This document shows, in pieces, positions 28,923 to 39,750 of a stretch of 64,000 nt of DNA. Every line of letters begins with the position of its first letter. The first letter of the stretch is position 1. Position numbers and translations under genes: made by a program. The DNA is taken from positions 1,191,001-1,255,000 of the forward strand of contig NC_008268.1 of NCBI RefSeq assembly GCF_000014565.1, written 5' to 3'. The DNA is from Rhodococcus jostii RHA1. GTDB lineage: Bacteria; Actinomycetota; Actinomycetes; Mycobacteriales; Mycobacteriaceae. The notes under the pieces are model-generated. The model made no database searches and was not told the DNA's origin. It was given only the letters and a program-made list of their open reading frames with translations.

Positions 28923-30026
28923 TCAGCGCAGTTTGGTCATCCACCCGTGTGTGTCGGCGAACGTTCCCCGCTGAATGCCGGTCAAAGTGTCGCGCAGGGC
29001 CATGGTGACCTCGCCGGGCTCGCCGTCGGCGATCGTGAACTCACCCTCGGCCGACTTGACCCGGCCGACGGGCGTGATGACCGCCGCCGTACCGCACGCG
29101 AACACCTCGGTGATCTCGCCCGACTTGGTCTTGGTGCGCCATTCGTCGGTGCTGATCCGACGCTCCTCCACCGCGAAACCGGCGTCGGTCGCGAGGGTCA
29201 GCAGCGAGTTGCGGGTGATACCCGGCAGCAGCGAACCGGACAGGGACGGCGTCACGAGCCGGGCGTCGGAACCGGAGCCGAACACGAAGAAGAGGTTCAT
29301 GCCGCCCATCTCCTCCACGTACGACCGCTCGATCGCGTCGAGCCACACCACCTGGTCGCAACCCTCGTCGGCGGCCTGCGCCTGCGCGAGAAGCGACGCC
29401 GCGTAGTTGCCCGCGAACTTGGCGGCGCCGGTGCCACCGGGCGCGGCGCGCACGTACTCCGTCGACAGCCACACGCTGACCGGCTTCACTCCACGCGGGA
29501 AGTAGGCGCCGGCGGGCGAGGCGATCAGCAGGTAGCGGTACTCGTCTGCCGGACGCACCCCGAGACCGGCCTCGGTGGAGAACATGAACGGGCGGAGGTA
29601 CAGCGCGTCCTCGCCGCCGGCGGCGGGCACCCATTCGTGGTCCAGCTCGAGCAGTTCGGTGATCGACTTGACGAACAACTCCTCCGGCAGCTCCGGCATC
29701 GCGAGACGGCGAGCCGACGTCGCGAGTCGTTCGGCGTTCGCCTCGAGGCGGAACGTCGAGATACCGCCGTCGGGCTGCCGGTACGCCTTCAGCCCCTCGA
29801 AGATGGCCTGCCCGTAGTGCAGCACCATCGCGGCGGGGTCGAGCTGGAGCGGCCCGTACGGTTCCACCTTGGCGTCGTGCCAGCCGAGCTCCGTGGAGTA
29901 CGTGATCGACACCATGTGGTCCGTGAAGTACCGGCCGAATCCGGGCGCCGCCAGTATCTCTCGCCGTACCTCGTCGGAGGTGAGGGCGGGATGCGGGACG
30001 CGAACGAACTCGGTGACACCTGTCAT
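28923..30026 (-). CDS. ilvE: Branched-chain amino acid aminotransferase
   Basis: 367 residues, fold-type IV PLP enzyme. [13 protein letters not shown] near residue 80, the PLP lysine region [16 protein letters not shown] near 200, and [13 protein letters not shown] near 315 are signatures. It transaminates Leu, Ile and Val. Start ATG 30026 is backed by TAAGAT (30034-30039, minus) 7 nt upstream, so leaderless. Confidence 0.95.
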   Translation of the reverse strand: MTGVTEFVRVPHPALTSDEVRREILAAPGFGRYFTDHMVSITYSTELGWHDAKVEPYGPLQLDPAAMVLHYGQAIFEGLKAYRQPDGGISTFRLEANAERLATSARRLAMPELPEELFVKSITELLELDHEWVPAAGGEDALYLRPFMFSTEAGLGVRPADEYRYLLIASPAGAYFPRGVKPVSVWLSTEYVRAAPGGTGAAKFAGNYAASLLAQAQAADEGCDQVVWLDAIERSYVEEMGGMNLFFVFGSGSDARLVTPSLSGSLLPGITRNSLLTLATDAGFAVEERRISTDEWRTKTKSGEITEVFACGTAAVITPVGRVKSAEGEFTIADGEPGEVTMALRDTLTGIQRGTFADTHGWMTKLR

Positions 30027-30089
30027 GCCCGTGATCTTATCGAACACCTTCCGCCGCCCCACGGCCGACAGGTCCTCCGCGACAGGCGC

Positions 30090-31190
30090 TTACTTGGTGT
30101 TGATCTCCACGAACGGCGGAGACACCACCTCGGCGCGCAGCGAGCGTCCCCGGACGTCCACGGCGATCTCGTCTCCCGCCGACACGCCGGCCCCGGAGTC
30201 GAGCAGCGCCAATGCGATCCCGACCTTCAGCGTGGGCGAGAACGTGCCCGACGTGGTCTCGCCGATCGACTCGCCGTCGCGCAGCACGGTCTGACCGGCG
30301 CGGAGAACCCCGCGGTCCAGTGCCTTGATGCCCCACAGCTTGCGCGCCGGGCCGGACTCCTTCTCGTCGGTGAGCGTCTCCTTGCCCCAGAACTTCGGCT
30401 TCTTCCACCCGATCGCCCAGCCGCATCGCGCCTCGAGCGGGGAGATCTCCAGCGACAGTTCGTGCCCGTGCAACGGGTATCCCATCTCGGTGCGCAGCGT
30501 GTCCCGCGCCCCGAGACCGGCGACCTGGCCGCCGTGCGCGCGGACCAGCTCGACCGCGGCCCGGAACAGCTTCTCGCTGTCCTCCCAGCGCGGCAGCAGC
30601 TCGAATCCGACCTCTCCGGTGTACCCGCTGCGGCAAACGCGGACGGGAACCCCGTCCCAGGTGGCGTCGGCGAAGGCCATGTACTCGATGTCCGTCGGCA
30701 GGCCGAGCGCGGTGAGCACCTCGGCCGACTTCGGGCCCTGGACGGCGATCACACCGAAGTCCCGGTGCTGGTTCTCCACCGTGACACCCTCGGGCGCCGT
30801 GGCGGCCAGTGCCGCGACCACGTCCGCGGTGTTGGCCGCGTTGGGGACGAGGAATACCTCGTCGGGGCTGACGAAGTAGGCGATCAGGTCGTCGATCACG
30901 CCGCCCGACGGCGTGCAGCACAGCGTGTACTGCGCCTTGCCTGGCCCGATCTTGTCGAGATCGTTGGTCAGAGCCGAGTTGACGAAGGCGGCGGCGCCGC
31001 TGCCCCGCACGAGGGCCTTGCCGAGGTGGCTGACGTCGAACACCCCCACCGATTCACGCACCGCGGTGTGCTCGGCGACGACACCGGCGTACGAGACGGG
31101 CATCTCCCAGCCGCCGAAGGGAGCGAACGTGGCCCCGAGTTCGACGTGAACGGCGTGGACGGGGCCCTGCGACAACTGCTCCTCGGTCAT
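30090..31190 (-). CDS. gcvT: Aminomethyltransferase, glycine cleavage system T protein
   Basis: 366 residues from ATG 31190, close to the usual length, with TAAGTT (31198-31203, minus) 7 nt upstream; the longer frame to 31319 is discarded. [34 protein letters not shown] and [13 protein letters not shown] are GcvT signatures. It transfers the methylene group from lipoylated H protein to tetrahydrofolate. The nearby lipoate genes lipB and lipA serve the same lipoyl-dependent enzymes. No glycine riboswitch is visible. Confidence 0.94.
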   Translation of the reverse strand: MTEEQLSQGPVHAVHVELGATFAPFGGWEMPVSYAGVVAEHTAVRESVGVFDVSHLGKALVRGSGAAAFVNSALTNDLDKIGPGKAQYTLCCTPSGGVIDDLIAYFVSPDEVFLVPNAANTADVVAALAATAPEGVTVENQHRDFGVIAVQGPKSAEVLTALGLPTDIEYMAFADATWDGVPVRVCRSGYTGEVGFELLPRWEDSEKLFRAAVELVRAHGGQVAGLGARDTLRTEMGYPLHGHELSLEISPLEARCGWAIGWKKPKFWGKETLTDEKESGPARKLWGIKALDRGVLRAGQTVLRDGESIGETTSGTFSPTLKVGIALALLDSGAGVSAGDEIAVDVRGRSLRAEVVSPPFVEINTK

Positions 31191-31311
31191 GGGCCTCAAC
31201 TTATCCGACCCCCGGGCGCACCGGGTAGGCGACGGCGGACGAGCACTACCATCGGGACGGACGTCGGCCATCCGACACCACCCGATCCCGAACCGCTGCA
31301 GGAGAGACACC

Positions 31312-32829
31312 GTGAGCACTCACACAGCCCGACCCCTCGGACCACAACTCGCCCTCGCCGGCACCGTCGGCAAGCGGGTGGACGTGCTGGTGATCGGGCT
31401 GACGTCGGCCTCGGACGGCCCCGAAATCGCGCTCGGCGACGGCATCGTCGACGAATCGGTGCTGACCGGTCTGCTCGACACACTCGTCGCGGTGGGGGCC
31501 TCCGGCAAGGCGGAGGAGACGACCCGCATCCCTGCACCCGACACGCTTCCGGTCGACAGCGTGCTCGCCGTCGGGCTCGGTTCGGCCGAAAAGCTCGACG
31601 CCGAGCAGATCCGTAAGTCCGCGGGCGCCGCGGCGCGGTCGCTCAGTGGTGTGGGCACCGTCGCGACCACCCTGTCCGTACTCGATCTCGGTGCGGCAGC
31701 CGAAGGTTTCGCCCTCGGCGCGTACCGGTTCAACGAATTCAAGTCCGCGAAATCCGCCCCCGGCCCCGACGCACAGCCCGTTTCGCGGGTGGAGCTGCTG
31801 GTCTCGTCGCCGCGCGCGAAGGAGTCGAAGGAGACCCTGGCGCGGTCCGCGGCGATCGCCGAAGCCGTCGCCACCGCCCGCGAATTCGTCAACACTCCCC
31901 CGAGCCACCTCTTCCCCGCAGAATTCGCCGACCGCGCAAAGGCTCTCGGCACCGATGCCGGACTGAAGGTCGAGGTCCTCGACGAGAAGGCGCTCGAAAA
32001 GAACGGGTACGGCGGCATCCTCGGGGTGGGCAAGGGCTCGTCCCGGCTGCCGCGACTCGTTCGGCTGAGCTATTCCGCCAAGAAGCGGAACGCCCCCAAG
32101 GTCGCGCTCGTCGGCAAGGGCATCACGTTCGACACCGGCGGCATCTCCATCAAGCCCGCCGCAGGCATGGAGAACATGACGTCCGACATGGGCGGCGCCG
32201 CAGCCGTTGTCGCCACCGTGGTCCTCGCCGCCAAGCTCGGTTTGCCCGTCGACGTCACCGCCACCGTCCCGATGGCGGAGAACATGCCGTCGTCCACCGC
32301 GCAGCGTCCCGGCGACGTCCTCACCCAGTACGGCGGAACCACGGTAGAGGTCATCAACACCGACGCGGAGGGACGCCTCGTCCTCGCCGACGCCATCGTC
32401 CGCGCGTGCGAGGACGACCCCGACTACCTCATCGACACCGCAACCCTCACCGGCGCGCAGATGGTGGCGCTGGGGAACCGGACGCCCGGTGTCATGGGCA
32501 CCGACGAGTTCCGCGACCGCGTCGCCGCCATCTCCCAGGAGATCGGCGAGAACGCATGGGCCATGCCGATGCCCGCCGAACTGCGCTCGGACCTCGATTC
32601 GAAGGTCGCCGACCTCGCCAACGTCACCAACCACCGCTGGGGCGGCATGCTCGCGGCGGCCCTGTACCTGAAGGAGTTCGTCGCCGACGGCGTCCAGTGG
32701 GCGCACATCGACGTCGCCGGACCGGCCTACAACTCGTCGGGACCGTGGGGATACACCGGCCGCGGCGGCACCGGCGTGCCCGTGCGCACCATGATCTCGG
32801 TGATCGAGGACATCGCCGCCAACGGATAG
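31312..32829 (+). CDS. pepB: Leucyl aminopeptidase (M17)
   Basis: 505 residues from GTG 31312 (GGAGAG upstream). M17 metal/catalytic motifs: [29 protein letters not shown] near residue 272 and [13 protein letters not shown] near 345. Cytosolic hexameric dizinc peptidase that trims N-terminal residues. In M. tuberculosis an adenylyl cyclase gene (Rv2212) lies between gcvT and pepB; it is absent here. Confidence 0.95.
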   Translation: MSTHTARPLGPQLALAGTVGKRVDVLVIGLTSASDGPEIALGDGIVDESVLTGLLDTLVAVGASGKAEETTRIPAPDTLPVDSVLAVGLGSAEKLDAEQIRKSAGAAARSLSGVGTVATTLSVLDLGAAAEGFALGAYRFNEFKSAKSAPGPDAQPVSRVELLVSSPRAKESKETLARSAAIAEAVATAREFVNTPPSHLFPAEFADRAKALGTDAGLKVEVLDEKALEKNGYGGILGVGKGSSRLPRLVRLSYSAKKRNAPKVALVGKGITFDTGGISIKPAAGMENMTSDMGGAAAVVATVVLAAKLGLPVDVTATVPMAENMPSSTAQRPGDVLTQYGGTTVEVINTDAEGRLVLADAIVRACEDDPDYLIDTATLTGAQMVALGNRTPGVMGTDEFRDRVAAISQEIGENAWAMPMPAELRSDLDSKVADLANVTNHRWGGMLAAALYLKEFVADGVQWAHIDVAGPAYNSSGPWGYTGRGGTGVPVRTMISVIEDIAANG

Positions 32830-32898
32830 GCGCTCCGCGCCCGTGCGCCTTTCTCGTTGTTGCAGCTACCAGAAAGGCGCACGGGCCCGAAGGGCCTA
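32827..32898. repeat. Convergent-end palindrome after pepB
   Basis: GCCCGTGCGCCTTTCT (32839-32854) and its exact complement (32871-32886) enclose a 16-nt loop. The stretch from the pepB stop, TAGGCGCTCCGCGCCCGTG, is nearly identical to that after asnB. Same family as 3761-3802 and 22551-22600; likely a bidirectional terminator. Confidence 0.82.
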
Positions 32899-33234
32899 CA
32901 GGTCGCGCTCGCGTTCCCGTTTGCGCTCGATGCGGCGCCGCGCGTCGTGGTCACGCATCCGCTGCGGGTAGCCGGTCTTGCGGACGTCGTACACGGGGAT
33001 GCGGAGATCCTCGCCGAGTTTGCGGGCGCCGCGTTCACCGCCCACCCGGCGCCGGGTCCACTCGCCGTCCGCCGCGACGAGCACGACAGTGACTTCCGTC
33101 ACTGTCGTCCGAGGCTCCACGTAGGCCTCCACACCGAGGTGCGTGCGAGTCCAGTTCGCGAGATACGCGGCGTCCTCCGGGGACGCCTGAGATCGGCCGG
33201 ACCGAGGCCGCGAGAATCGGTCGAACAACCCCAC
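32896..33234 (-). CDS. Conserved hypothetical protein, small basic
   Basis: 112 residues from GTG 33234 ([13 protein letters not shown] start; a longer frame to 33318 adds unlikely sequence). The body has an alternating strand pattern ([30 protein letters not shown]) and a very basic C-terminus ([20 protein letters not shown]). I do not recognise a named family. It converges on pepB. Confidence 0.7.
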   Translation of the reverse strand: MGLFDRFSRPRSGRSQASPEDAAYLANWTRTHLGVEAYVEPRTTVTEVTVVLVAADGEWTRRRVGGERGARKLGEDLRIPVYDVRKTGYPQRMRDHDARRRIERKRERERDL

Positions 33235-33563
33235 GTCGAGCCTCCTCGAGTGCGTGCGCCCGGCGATGCCGGCGACTGTCCTCCAAGTTTGCCAGCGAAC
33301 GCCCGGTTTCCGCGGCACACGAAAACTACTGGCCGGTAGCGATTACGTCGCGACACACCGGAGTCCCCGACGGGTGCCCCTCGGCGGACACGCCCGCCGG
33401 ATCAATGGAAAGATGTGGAGCGCCGACACAGCGAGTGGGTGACGACGAATCGGAATTACCTGCAAGTAGACGCAAGACACGTGCATCTCGAAGCACAATG
33501 GTTCACGACCACAAGTCGACAAAATTCAACAACCCGAACACAACTGTCGAGGAGTCAAAAGAC
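33235..33563. promoter_or_regulatory. Upstream region of dlaT
   Basis: About 330 bp with no gene. The last 100 bp are unusually AT-rich for this chromosome (ACAAAATTCAACAACCCG), consistent with a promoter and 5' leader; GAGGAG lies 10 nt before the dlaT ATG as the RBS. I see no riboswitch or repeat. Confidence 0.4.
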
Positions 33564-35294
33564 ATGGCCTTCTCCGTCCAGATGCCAGCGCTTGGTGAGA
33601 GTGTCACCGAGGGAACTGTCACGCGGTGGCTCAAGCAGGAAGGAGACACGGTCGAAGTTGACGAACCCTTGCTCGAAGTCTCCACGGACAAGGTGGACAC
33701 GGAAATCCCGTCTCCCGTGGCCGGCGTTCTCAGCAAGATCGTTGCTCAGGAAGACGACACCGTGGAAATCGGTGGCGAGCTTGCCGTGATCGGCGACGCC
33801 GGTGAGGCTCCTGCCTCCGACTCCGCTCCCGCACCCGCCGCCGAAGAGCCCGCCGCCGAGCCGGCTCCCGCCGCGGAGGCGCCGGCCGACGAGCCTGCGC
33901 CCGCAGCATCCGGCAACGGTTCCGCCGAGGGCACCGCCGTGAAGATGCCCGAACTGGGCGAGTCCGTCACCGAGGGCACCGTCACCCGCTGGCTCAAGGC
34001 CGTCGGCGACGAGGTTGCCGTGGACGAGCCGCTCGTCGAGGTATCCACCGACAAGGTCGACACGGAGATCCCGTCCCCCGTCGCCGGTACTCTCCTCGAG
34101 ATCAGCGCCGAGGAAGACGACACCGTCTCCGTCGGCGGTCAGCTCGCCGTCATCGGTTCGGGTGCACCCGCCGCCAAGCCGGCCGCGGAACCGAAGCCCG
34201 AGCCGACCCCCGAGCCCGCTCCGGCCCCCGAGCCCGCGAAGCCCGAACCCGCGAAGAGTGCCCCAGCCCCGGCCGCCGCACCGGCAGCATCCGCACCGGC
34301 TCCCGCAGCCGCCGCGCCCGCTCCCGCGGCCACGTCCGGAGACAGCACCCCGTACGTCACTCCGCTGGTGCGCAAGCTCGCTGCGGACAACAGCGTCGAT
34401 CTGTCCTCGGTGACGGGCACCGGAGTCGGTGGCCGTATCCGTAAGCAGGACGTCCTCGCCGCCGCCGAGGCCAAGAAGGCACCGGCCGCCGCTGCCGCGC
34501 CTGCTGCCGCACCGGCCGCCGCCGCTGCTCCCGCAGCCGCCTCCGCCGGGGTCCGCCCCGAACTTGCCCACCTGCGCGGAACCACGCAGAAGGCCAACCG
34601 GATTCGCCAGATCACCGCCACGAAGACGCGGGAGTCGCTGCAGTCCACGGCGCAGCTCACCCAGACCTTCGAGGTCGACGTCACCAAGATCGCGGCCCTG
34701 CGCGCGCAGGCCAAGAACACCTTCGTCGAGCGCGAGGGCGTCAAGCTCACGTTCCTCCCGTTCTTCGCGAAGGCCGTCGTCGAGGCGCTGAAGTCGCACC
34801 CGAACATCAACGCCAGCTACGACGAGGCGAACAAGCAGATCACGTACTACGACGCCGAGCACCTCGGCATCGCGGTCGACACCGACCAGGGCCTGCTGTC
34901 CCCCGTGATCCACAACGCCGGCGACCTGTCGCTGGCCGGACTGGCCCGCGCTATCGCGGACATCGCCAAGCGCGCCCGCTCCGGTGGGCTCAAGCCGGAC
35001 GAGCTGTCCGGTGGCACGTTCACGATCACGAACATCGGCAGCCAGGGCGCCCTGTTCGACACCCCGATCCTCGTGCCCCCGCAGGCCGCGATGCTCGGAA
35101 CCGGTGCGATCGTCAAGCGTCCCGTGGTCGTGACCGACGAGTCCGGCAGTGAAAGCATCGGTGTCCGCTCGATGTGCTACCTGCCGCTCACCTACGATCA
35201 CCGCCTCGTCGACGGTGCCGACGCCGGCCGCTTCTTGACCACGATCAAGCAGCGTCTGGAGCAGGGAGCGTTCGAGGCCGACCTCGGGCTCTGA
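33564..35294 (+). CDS. dlaT: Dihydrolipoamide acyltransferase (E2) with two lipoyl domains
   Basis: 576 residues. Two N-terminal lipoyl domains (about 1-77 and 122-198), each with [15 protein letters not shown] and the lipoylated lysine in STDKVDTE (Lys43 and Lys164), separated and followed by Ala/Pro/Glu linkers. A peripheral subunit-binding domain (about 255-290, [17 protein letters not shown]) precedes the catalytic core with [10 protein letters not shown] (His546). In mycobacteria DlaT serves pyruvate dehydrogenase and the peroxynitrite reductase system. lipB and lipA, which make its cofactor, lie downstream. Confidence 0.94.
   Translation: MAFSVQMPALGESVTEGTVTRWLKQEGDTVEVDEPLLEVSTDKVDTEIPSPVAGVLSKIVAQEDDTVEIGGELAVIGDAGEAPASDSAPAPAAEEPAAEPAPAAEAPADEPAPAASGNGSAEGTAVKMPELGESVTEGTVTRWLKAVGDEVAVDEPLVEVSTDKVDTEIPSPVAGTLLEISAEEDDTVSVGGQLAVIGSGAPAAKPAAEPKPEPTPEPAPAPEPAKPEPAKSAPAPAAAPAASAPAPAAAAPAPAATSGDSTPYVTPLVRKLAADNSVDLSSVTGTGVGGRIRKQDVLAAAEAKKAPAAAAAPAAAPAAAAAPAAASAGVRPELAHLRGTTQKANRIRQITATKTRESLQSTAQLTQTFEVDVTKIAALRAQAKNTFVEREGVKLTFLPFFAKAVVEALKSHPNINASYDEANKQITYYDAEHLGIAVDTDQGLLSPVIHNAGDLSLAGLARAIADIAKRARSGGLKPDELSGGTFTITNIGSQGALFDTPILVPPQAAMLGTGAIVKRPVVVTDESGSESIGVRSMCYLPLTYDHRLVDGADAGRFLTTIKQRLEQGAFEADLGL
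33579..34170 (+). repeat. Internal duplication of the lipoyl-domain coding sequence
   Basis: The segments encoding the two lipoyl domains (about 33579-33810 and 33942-34170) are nearly identical in protein sequence, including [15 protein letters not shown] and [15 protein letters not shown], but the DNA differs at many third positions. They are an old duplication kept by selection, not a recent repeat. Confidence 0.8.
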
Positions 35295-35327
35295 TCCGAC
35301 ACCGGACTTCGAGCCGTACGTAGTTTC

Positions 35328-35364
35328 GCAGGGGCACCATTTCCAGCAGGGATGGTGCCCCTGC
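35328..35364 (+). terminator. Hairpin terminator after dlaT
   Basis: GCAGGGGCACCAT (35328-35340) pairs with ATGGTGCCCCTGC (35352-35364), 11-nt loop, 33 bp beyond the dlaT stop. Confidence 0.8.
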
Positions 35365-35386
35365 GCTGTGAAGGAGGCTGTTGCAC

Positions 35387-36277
35387 ATGCGAGTGGTCAT
35401 CGCCGGTTCCTCCGGGCTGATTGGCACCGCTCTCGTCTCGTCTCTCCGCGGCGACGGTCACGACGTCGTCCGCCTCGTCCGCCGGTCGTCCGCGGGTCCC
35501 GACGAGTCGCGCTGGGATCCGCAGAAGGACAGGATCGACACGGGGATCCTCGCGGACGCCGACGCGGTCGTGAATCTGTGCGGCGTCGGGGTCGGCGACA
35601 AACGCTGGACCGGGGCGTACAAACAACTGATCCGGGACAGCCGCATCGCCGCCACCGACGTCCTGGCCGAGGGTGTCGCCGAGGCCGGGGTGCCCGTGTT
35701 CGTGAATGCGAGCGCGGTCGGCTACTACGGCGACACCGGCGACCGGGTCGTCGACGAGACCTCGCCCTCCGGGACGGGTTTCCTCGCGGACACCTGCCGC
35801 GACTGGGAGGCCGCGACCGCCCCCGCCGACACCTCGAAGGTCCGGACGGTTCTGTTGCGGAGCGGCATCGTCCTCTCCCCTCACGGCGGCCTGCTCGGCA
35901 GGCTGAAGACACTGTATTCGTTCGGGCTCGGCGGCCGGCTCGGCAACGGCCGCCAGTATCTGTCGTGGATCTCGTTGGAGGACGAGGTCGATGCGATCAA
36001 GTTCGTCCTCGCCCGCGACGACGTCGCCGGTCCCGTGAATGTCACCGGTCCGGCGCCCGTCACCAACGCCCAGTTCAACGGCGCGGTCGCGCGGACGCTG
36101 CATCGCCCCGCGCCGTGGATCGTTCCCGGGTTCGCCCTCAGTGCGTTGGTCGGAGAGTTCGCGCAGGAAGGCATTCTGGCCGGACAGCGCGCGATACCCA
36201 CGGTGCTCGAGAATGCGGGATTCCGGTTCCGGCACAACACCATCGGGGAAGCGCTCGACGCCGCTCTCGTGCGGTGA
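35387..36277 (+). CDS. TIGR01777-type NAD-dependent epimerase (SDR39U1/YfcH family)
   Basis: 296 residues from ATG 35387 with AGGAGG upstream. Rossmann motif VVIAGSSGLIGTALVSSLRGDGHDVVRLVRR at the N-terminus; YYGDTGDRVVDETSPSG near residue 110 and a C-terminal DUF1731-like stretch (LALxAL-type, VLENAGFRF). The family is an extended SDR of unknown substrate, often near cell division or lipoate genes. Equivalent to Rv2216. Confidence 0.9.
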   Translation: MRVVIAGSSGLIGTALVSSLRGDGHDVVRLVRRSSAGPDESRWDPQKDRIDTGILADADAVVNLCGVGVGDKRWTGAYKQLIRDSRIAATDVLAEGVAEAGVPVFVNASAVGYYGDTGDRVVDETSPSGTGFLADTCRDWEAATAPADTSKVRTVLLRSGIVLSPHGGLLGRLKTLYSFGLGGRLGNGRQYLSWISLEDEVDAIKFVLARDDVAGPVNVTGPAPVTNAQFNGAVARTLHRPAPWIVPGFALSALVGEFAQEGILAGQRAIPTVLENAGFRFRHNTIGEALDAALVR

Positions 36278-36325
36278 ACCCAGGTCGTGGCGGTGCCTCG
36301 GCTGCCCCGGCGTAACCTCTAGCGC

Positions 36326-37102
36326 ATGAGCAGCGCGACACAATCCGCCCGTTTCAGCCCCTCCCCGATTTCCGTCGAACACCTCGGCACGATCGGGTAC
36401 GTCGACGCCTGGGATCGACAGCGCGAGCTGGCGGCCGAACGCGCCGAGAACGTGGGCACCGACACGCTGCTCCTGCTCGAACACCCGGCCGTCTACACCG
36501 CGGGGCGCCGGACCGAACCCGAGGACCGTCCGACCGACGGCACTCCCGTCATCGACGTCGACCGCGGCGGGAAAATCACCTGGCACGGTCCGGGACAGCT
36601 GGTGGGCTACCCGATCGTCAAGCTGGCCGAACCGGTCGACGTCGTGCGGTACGTGCGCCGGCTCGAGCAGGCGCTGATCACCGTGTGCACCGACCTCGGC
36701 ATCGTGTGCGGCCGGGTGGACGGCCGCTCCGGTGTGTGGCTGCCTGCGTCCTTCGACAACGGGCAGTGGCTGCCCGAGCGCAAGGTGGCGGCCATCGGGG
36801 TGCGGGTACAGCGTGGTGTGGCACTGCACGGCTTCTCGCTCAACTGCAATTCCGTTCTCACGGGTTTCGACGCGATCATCCCGTGCGGTATCCGCGACGC
36901 CGGGGTCACGTCGCTGTCGCGGGAACTGGGCCGCGACGTCACGGTCGAGGAGGTCACGCCTGCCGTGACTGCGGCTGTCGTCGCCGCGCTCGACGGCGAA
37001 CTTCCGGTGACCGAACACGACATCGAGCGGGTGACGTTCGACTCCGCCGCCGCCGGGACGACGTCCTCCGCTCCCACTTTTACTACTGTTCAGTACGGTT
37101 GA
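36326..37102 (+). CDS. lipB: Lipoyl(octanoyl) transferase
   Basis: 258 residues. [14 protein letters not shown], the [18 protein letters not shown] substrate loop, catalytic Lys153 ([10 protein letters not shown]) and Cys187 (IIPCGIRD). It moves octanoate from ACP to lipoyl domains of DlaT, GcvH and others. TAACCT (36313-36318) 7 nt before the ATG indicates a leaderless mRNA. The C-terminal 20 residues are Ala/Ser/Thr-rich and variable in the family. Confidence 0.96.
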   Translation: MSSATQSARFSPSPISVEHLGTIGYVDAWDRQRELAAERAENVGTDTLLLLEHPAVYTAGRRTEPEDRPTDGTPVIDVDRGGKITWHGPGQLVGYPIVKLAEPVDVVRYVRRLEQALITVCTDLGIVCGRVDGRSGVWLPASFDNGQWLPERKVAAIGVRVQRGVALHGFSLNCNSVLTGFDAIIPCGIRDAGVTSLSRELGRDVTVEEVTPAVTAAVVAALDGELPVTEHDIERVTFDSAAAGTTSSAPTFTTVQYG

Positions 37103-37154
37103 CGACCGCTCCCCGGCCCGCCGGGTGCGACGGGCCGGGCGTACCATCGACCGC

Positions 37155-38165
37155 GTGACTGTGGCCCCAGAAGGACGCAAATTGCTCCGCCTCGAGATCC
37201 GAAATGCGGAGACTCCGATCGAACGCAAACCGAACTGGATCAAGACGAGAGCGAAGATGGGCCCGGAATACTCCGAGCTCAAGAGCCTCGTCAAGCGCGA
37301 GGGTTTGCACACCGTCTGCGAAGAAGCCGGCTGCCCCAACATCTACGAATGCTGGGAAGACCGCGAGGCGACCTTCCTCATCGGCGGTGAACAATGCACC
37401 CGCCGCTGCGACTTCTGCCAGATCGACACCGGCAAACCCGACGACCTCGACCGCGACGAACCCCGCCGCGTCGCCGAATCCGTCCAGGCGATGGGACTGC
37501 GCTACTCCACCATCACCGGCGTCGCCCGCGACGACCTCCCCGACGGCGGCGCCTGGCTCTACGCCGAAACCGTCCGCCTGATCCACCAGCTCAATCCCGG
37601 CACCGGCGTCGAACTGCTCATCCCCGACTTCAACGCCAAGCCCGATCAGCTCGCCGAGGTGTTCTCCACCCGCCCCGAGGTGCTCGCCCACAACGTCGAA
37701 ACCGTCCCCCGCATCTTCAAGCGGATCCGGCCCGCGTTCCGCTACCAGCGCAGCCTCGACGTGATCACCGCCGCCCGCGAAGACAACCTCGTCACCAAGT
37801 CCAACCTCATCCTCGGGATGGGCGAAACCCCCGACGAGGTCACCCAGGCGTTGCACGACCTGCACGACGCCGGCTGCGACATCATCACCATCACCCAGTA
37901 CCTGCGCCCCTCCCCCCGCCACCACCCGGTCGAGCGGTGGGTCAAGCCCGAAGAGTTCGTCGAGCACTCCAAGACCGCCGAGGAAATCGGATTCGCCGGC
38001 GTCATGGCCGGACCCCTCGTCCGCTCCTCCTACCGCGCCGGCCGCCTCTACGCGCAGGCGATGGCCCACCATGGCCGCGAATTGCCTGCAGGACAGGCAC
38101 ATCTCACCGAAAGCGGCGATGCGTCGCAGGAGGCGAGTTCCCTCATGGCGCGGCTCGCCCGCTGA
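37155..38165 (+). CDS. lipA: Lipoyl synthase (radical SAM)
   Basis: 336 residues from GTG 37155, supported by TACCAT (37142-37147) 7 nt upstream. Auxiliary cluster cysteines [12 protein letters not shown] (55, 60, 66) and radical [11 protein letters not shown] (81, 85, 88), with the C-terminal RSSY serine motif (LVRSSYRAG). It inserts two sulfurs into protein-bound octanoate. The codon context is unusually C-ending in the middle third. Confidence 0.96.
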   Translation: MTVAPEGRKLLRLEIRNAETPIERKPNWIKTRAKMGPEYSELKSLVKREGLHTVCEEAGCPNIYECWEDREATFLIGGEQCTRRCDFCQIDTGKPDDLDRDEPRRVAESVQAMGLRYSTITGVARDDLPDGGAWLYAETVRLIHQLNPGTGVELLIPDFNAKPDQLAEVFSTRPEVLAHNVETVPRIFKRIRPAFRYQRSLDVITAAREDNLVTKSNLILGMGETPDEVTQALHDLHDAGCDIITITQYLRPSPRHHPVERWVKPEEFVEHSKTAEEIGFAGVMAGPLVRSSYRAGRLYAQAMAHHGRELPAGQAHLTESGDASQEASSLMARLAR

Positions 38166-38238
38166 CCTCCACGCGTGCGCGGTGGTCGACACCGGACGGG
38201 TCATCACCGCGCACGGCCAGGGACGTATCCTGAAGAGC

Positions 38239-38997
38239 ATGGCGAACGGCACTAAATCCGGTAAAGCGGGCAAACCCAGCAAAGAAGCAAAGGCAGCCGC
38301 CAAGGCAGCCCGCAGGCAGGCGTCGAAGGAACGCAGAACTCAGCTCTGGCAGGCGTTCCAGATGCAGCGCAAGGAAGACAAGCTGCTGTTGCCGCTCATG
38401 CTCGGCACGCTCATCGGACTCGCGGTGGTGTTCTTCCTCGTCGGTCTGATCTGGGGCCTCCAGTGGTTCCTTCTCCCAATCGGTCTCCTCCTCGGCGTGC
38501 TCGGAGCGTTCATCATCTTCGGCCGGCGCGTCCAGAAGACGGTGTACGGCAAGGCCGAGGGCCAGGCAGGCGCGGCCGCCTGGGCACTCGACAACATGCA
38601 GGGCTCCTGGCGCGTGACCAGCGCGGTCGCCGGCACCACGCAGCTCGACGCCGTTCACCGCGTGATCGGGCGACCCGGCGTCATCCTCGTCGCCGAGGGG
38701 TCGCCGCAACGCGTGAAGTCGCTCCTGGCCCAGGAAAAGAAGAAGACGGCGCGCCTCGTCGGCGACACCCCGATCTACGACATCGTCATCGGCAACGACG
38801 AGGGCCAGGTCCCGCTGTCGCAGCTGCAGAAGCACCTGAACAAGCTCCCGAAGAACATCGACACCAAGCGGATGGACGCCATCGAGTCGCGGCTCGCCGC
38901 GCTCAGCAGCCGCGGTGGCGGCGCCGCACTGCCCAAGGGTCCGATGCCCGGCGGCGCGAAGATGCGTGGCGTGCAGCGCACCATCCGTCGTCGCTAG
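38239..38997 (+). CDS. DUF4191 membrane protein (Rv2219 type)
   Basis: 252 residues: Lys/Ala-rich cytoplasmic N-terminus (KAGKPSKEAKAAAKAARRQ), two TM helices near residues 55-100 (LLPLMLGTLIGLAVVFFLVGL; FLLPIGLLLGVLGAFIIFG), then a soluble domain (WALDNMQGSWRVTSAVAGTTQLDAVHRVIGRPGVILVAEG). Start ATG follows TATCCT (38226-38231) by 7 nt. Function unknown; conserved next to lipA in Mycobacteriales. Confidence 0.9.
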   Translation: MANGTKSGKAGKPSKEAKAAAKAARRQASKERRTQLWQAFQMQRKEDKLLLPLMLGTLIGLAVVFFLVGLIWGLQWFLLPIGLLLGVLGAFIIFGRRVQKTVYGKAEGQAGAAAWALDNMQGSWRVTSAVAGTTQLDAVHRVIGRPGVILVAEGSPQRVKSLLAQEKKKTARLVGDTPIYDIVIGNDEGQVPLSQLQKHLNKLPKNIDTKRMDAIESRLAALSSRGGGAALPKGPMPGGAKMRGVQRTIRRR

Positions 38998-39016
38998 AAG
39001 CCTGTCGCCCCACTAC

Positions 39017-39047
39017 TCCGCCCGATGTCGATCCGACATCGGGCGGA
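39017..39047. terminator. Bidirectional hairpin between DUF4191 and RDD genes
   Basis: TCCGCCCGATGTCG (39017-39030) pairs perfectly with CGACATCGGGCGGA (39034-39047) around ATC. Confidence 0.82.
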
Positions 39048-39062
39048 AGACGTTCCGAGGGG

Positions 39063-39539
39063 TCAGCGCGTGCGGATCAGGGCGGTGCCGGTGGCCCGGT
39101 CCTGCATGCCACGACCGTCGATGTCCGTGATGGTTCCGGGCACGACGAACACGAGCAGCGCCTGACGCACCAGGGCCCGGACGAAGCCGACACGGGCGGG
39201 TCCGTCCACCCGCGCGACCTGCATGCCGAGGAACAGCTGCCCCGGTGTGAACGAGAACAGCGACACCGTGGCGACCCCGACGACGAACCAGACGAGCAGA
39301 GTGACGGTCGAGAACGGACCCTCGAAGAAGTTGTCGCCGATGATCAGTGCCGCGACGCCCGCCGACGACACCCAGTCGATCATCAGAGCGGCGAGACGGC
39401 GTCCCGTGCTCGCGAGTGAACCGGGACCTTCCGCCTGCAATCCGAGGCGCTCGCCGCGGAAGGACTGCGTCGTCTCGTCCGCGCCGTTCGGCAGCGCGGC
39501 CGAAGGTCCGGAAAGCCAGGAACCGGTGATACGTGCCAT
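39063..39539 (-). CDS. RDD-family membrane protein
   Basis: 158 residues. The RDD domain starts near residue 45 (GRRLAALMIDWVSSAGVAAL) with three TM helices; FTPGQLFLGMQV and a C-terminal GTALI stretch fit the family. Start ATG 39539 is backed by TATCCT (39547-39552, minus) 7 nt upstream. Often beside glnA in Mycobacteriales (Rv2219A position); role unproven. Confidence 0.9.
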   Translation of the reverse strand: MARITGSWLSGPSAALPNGADETTQSFRGERLGLQAEGPGSLASTGRRLAALMIDWVSSAGVAALIIGDNFFEGPFSTVTLLVWFVVGVATVSLFSFTPGQLFLGMQVARVDGPARVGFVRALVRQALLVFVVPGTITDIDGRGMQDRATGTALIRTR

Positions 39540-39614
39540 GCTGTCCAGGATAGGCGTCGCCTCTCCGAGGACCTCACACCGGACGTTTGGGCTGTGTGCG
39601 CAGTCACAGCCGGT

Positions 39615-39655
39615 GTAAAAGCCCAGGAAGATTCGACGCGTAACACGGGCGAAAC
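39615..39655 (+). promoter_or_regulatory. GlnR-type binding sites upstream of glnA1
   Basis: GTAACACGGGCGAAAC (39640-39655) matches the actinobacterial GlnR box GTNAC-N6-GAAAC exactly. A weaker site GTAAAAGCCCAGGAAG (39615-39630) lies 25 bp upstream in the same orientation. TTGACC at 39662-39667 is a possible -35. GlnR activates glutamine synthetase under nitrogen limitation in actinobacteria. Confidence 0.78.
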
Positions 39656-39750
39656 AAAAGGTTGACCAGCGGGCAACACCAAGTCCTTACCGTCTGGCTC
39701 GACGAATTCGCCAATATCCACTTGGCTGAAGCGACTTAAGGAGCACAAGC

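Noticed and set aside
30027..30089. Glycine riboswitch near gcvT and cobalamin riboswitch near cobU
   Set aside because: Upstream spaces are too short or lack the conserved aptamer blocks.
28947..31616. Long plus-strand open frame across ilvE and gcvT
   Set aside because: Composition typical of reverse-strand GC shadow; real genes are on the minus strand.
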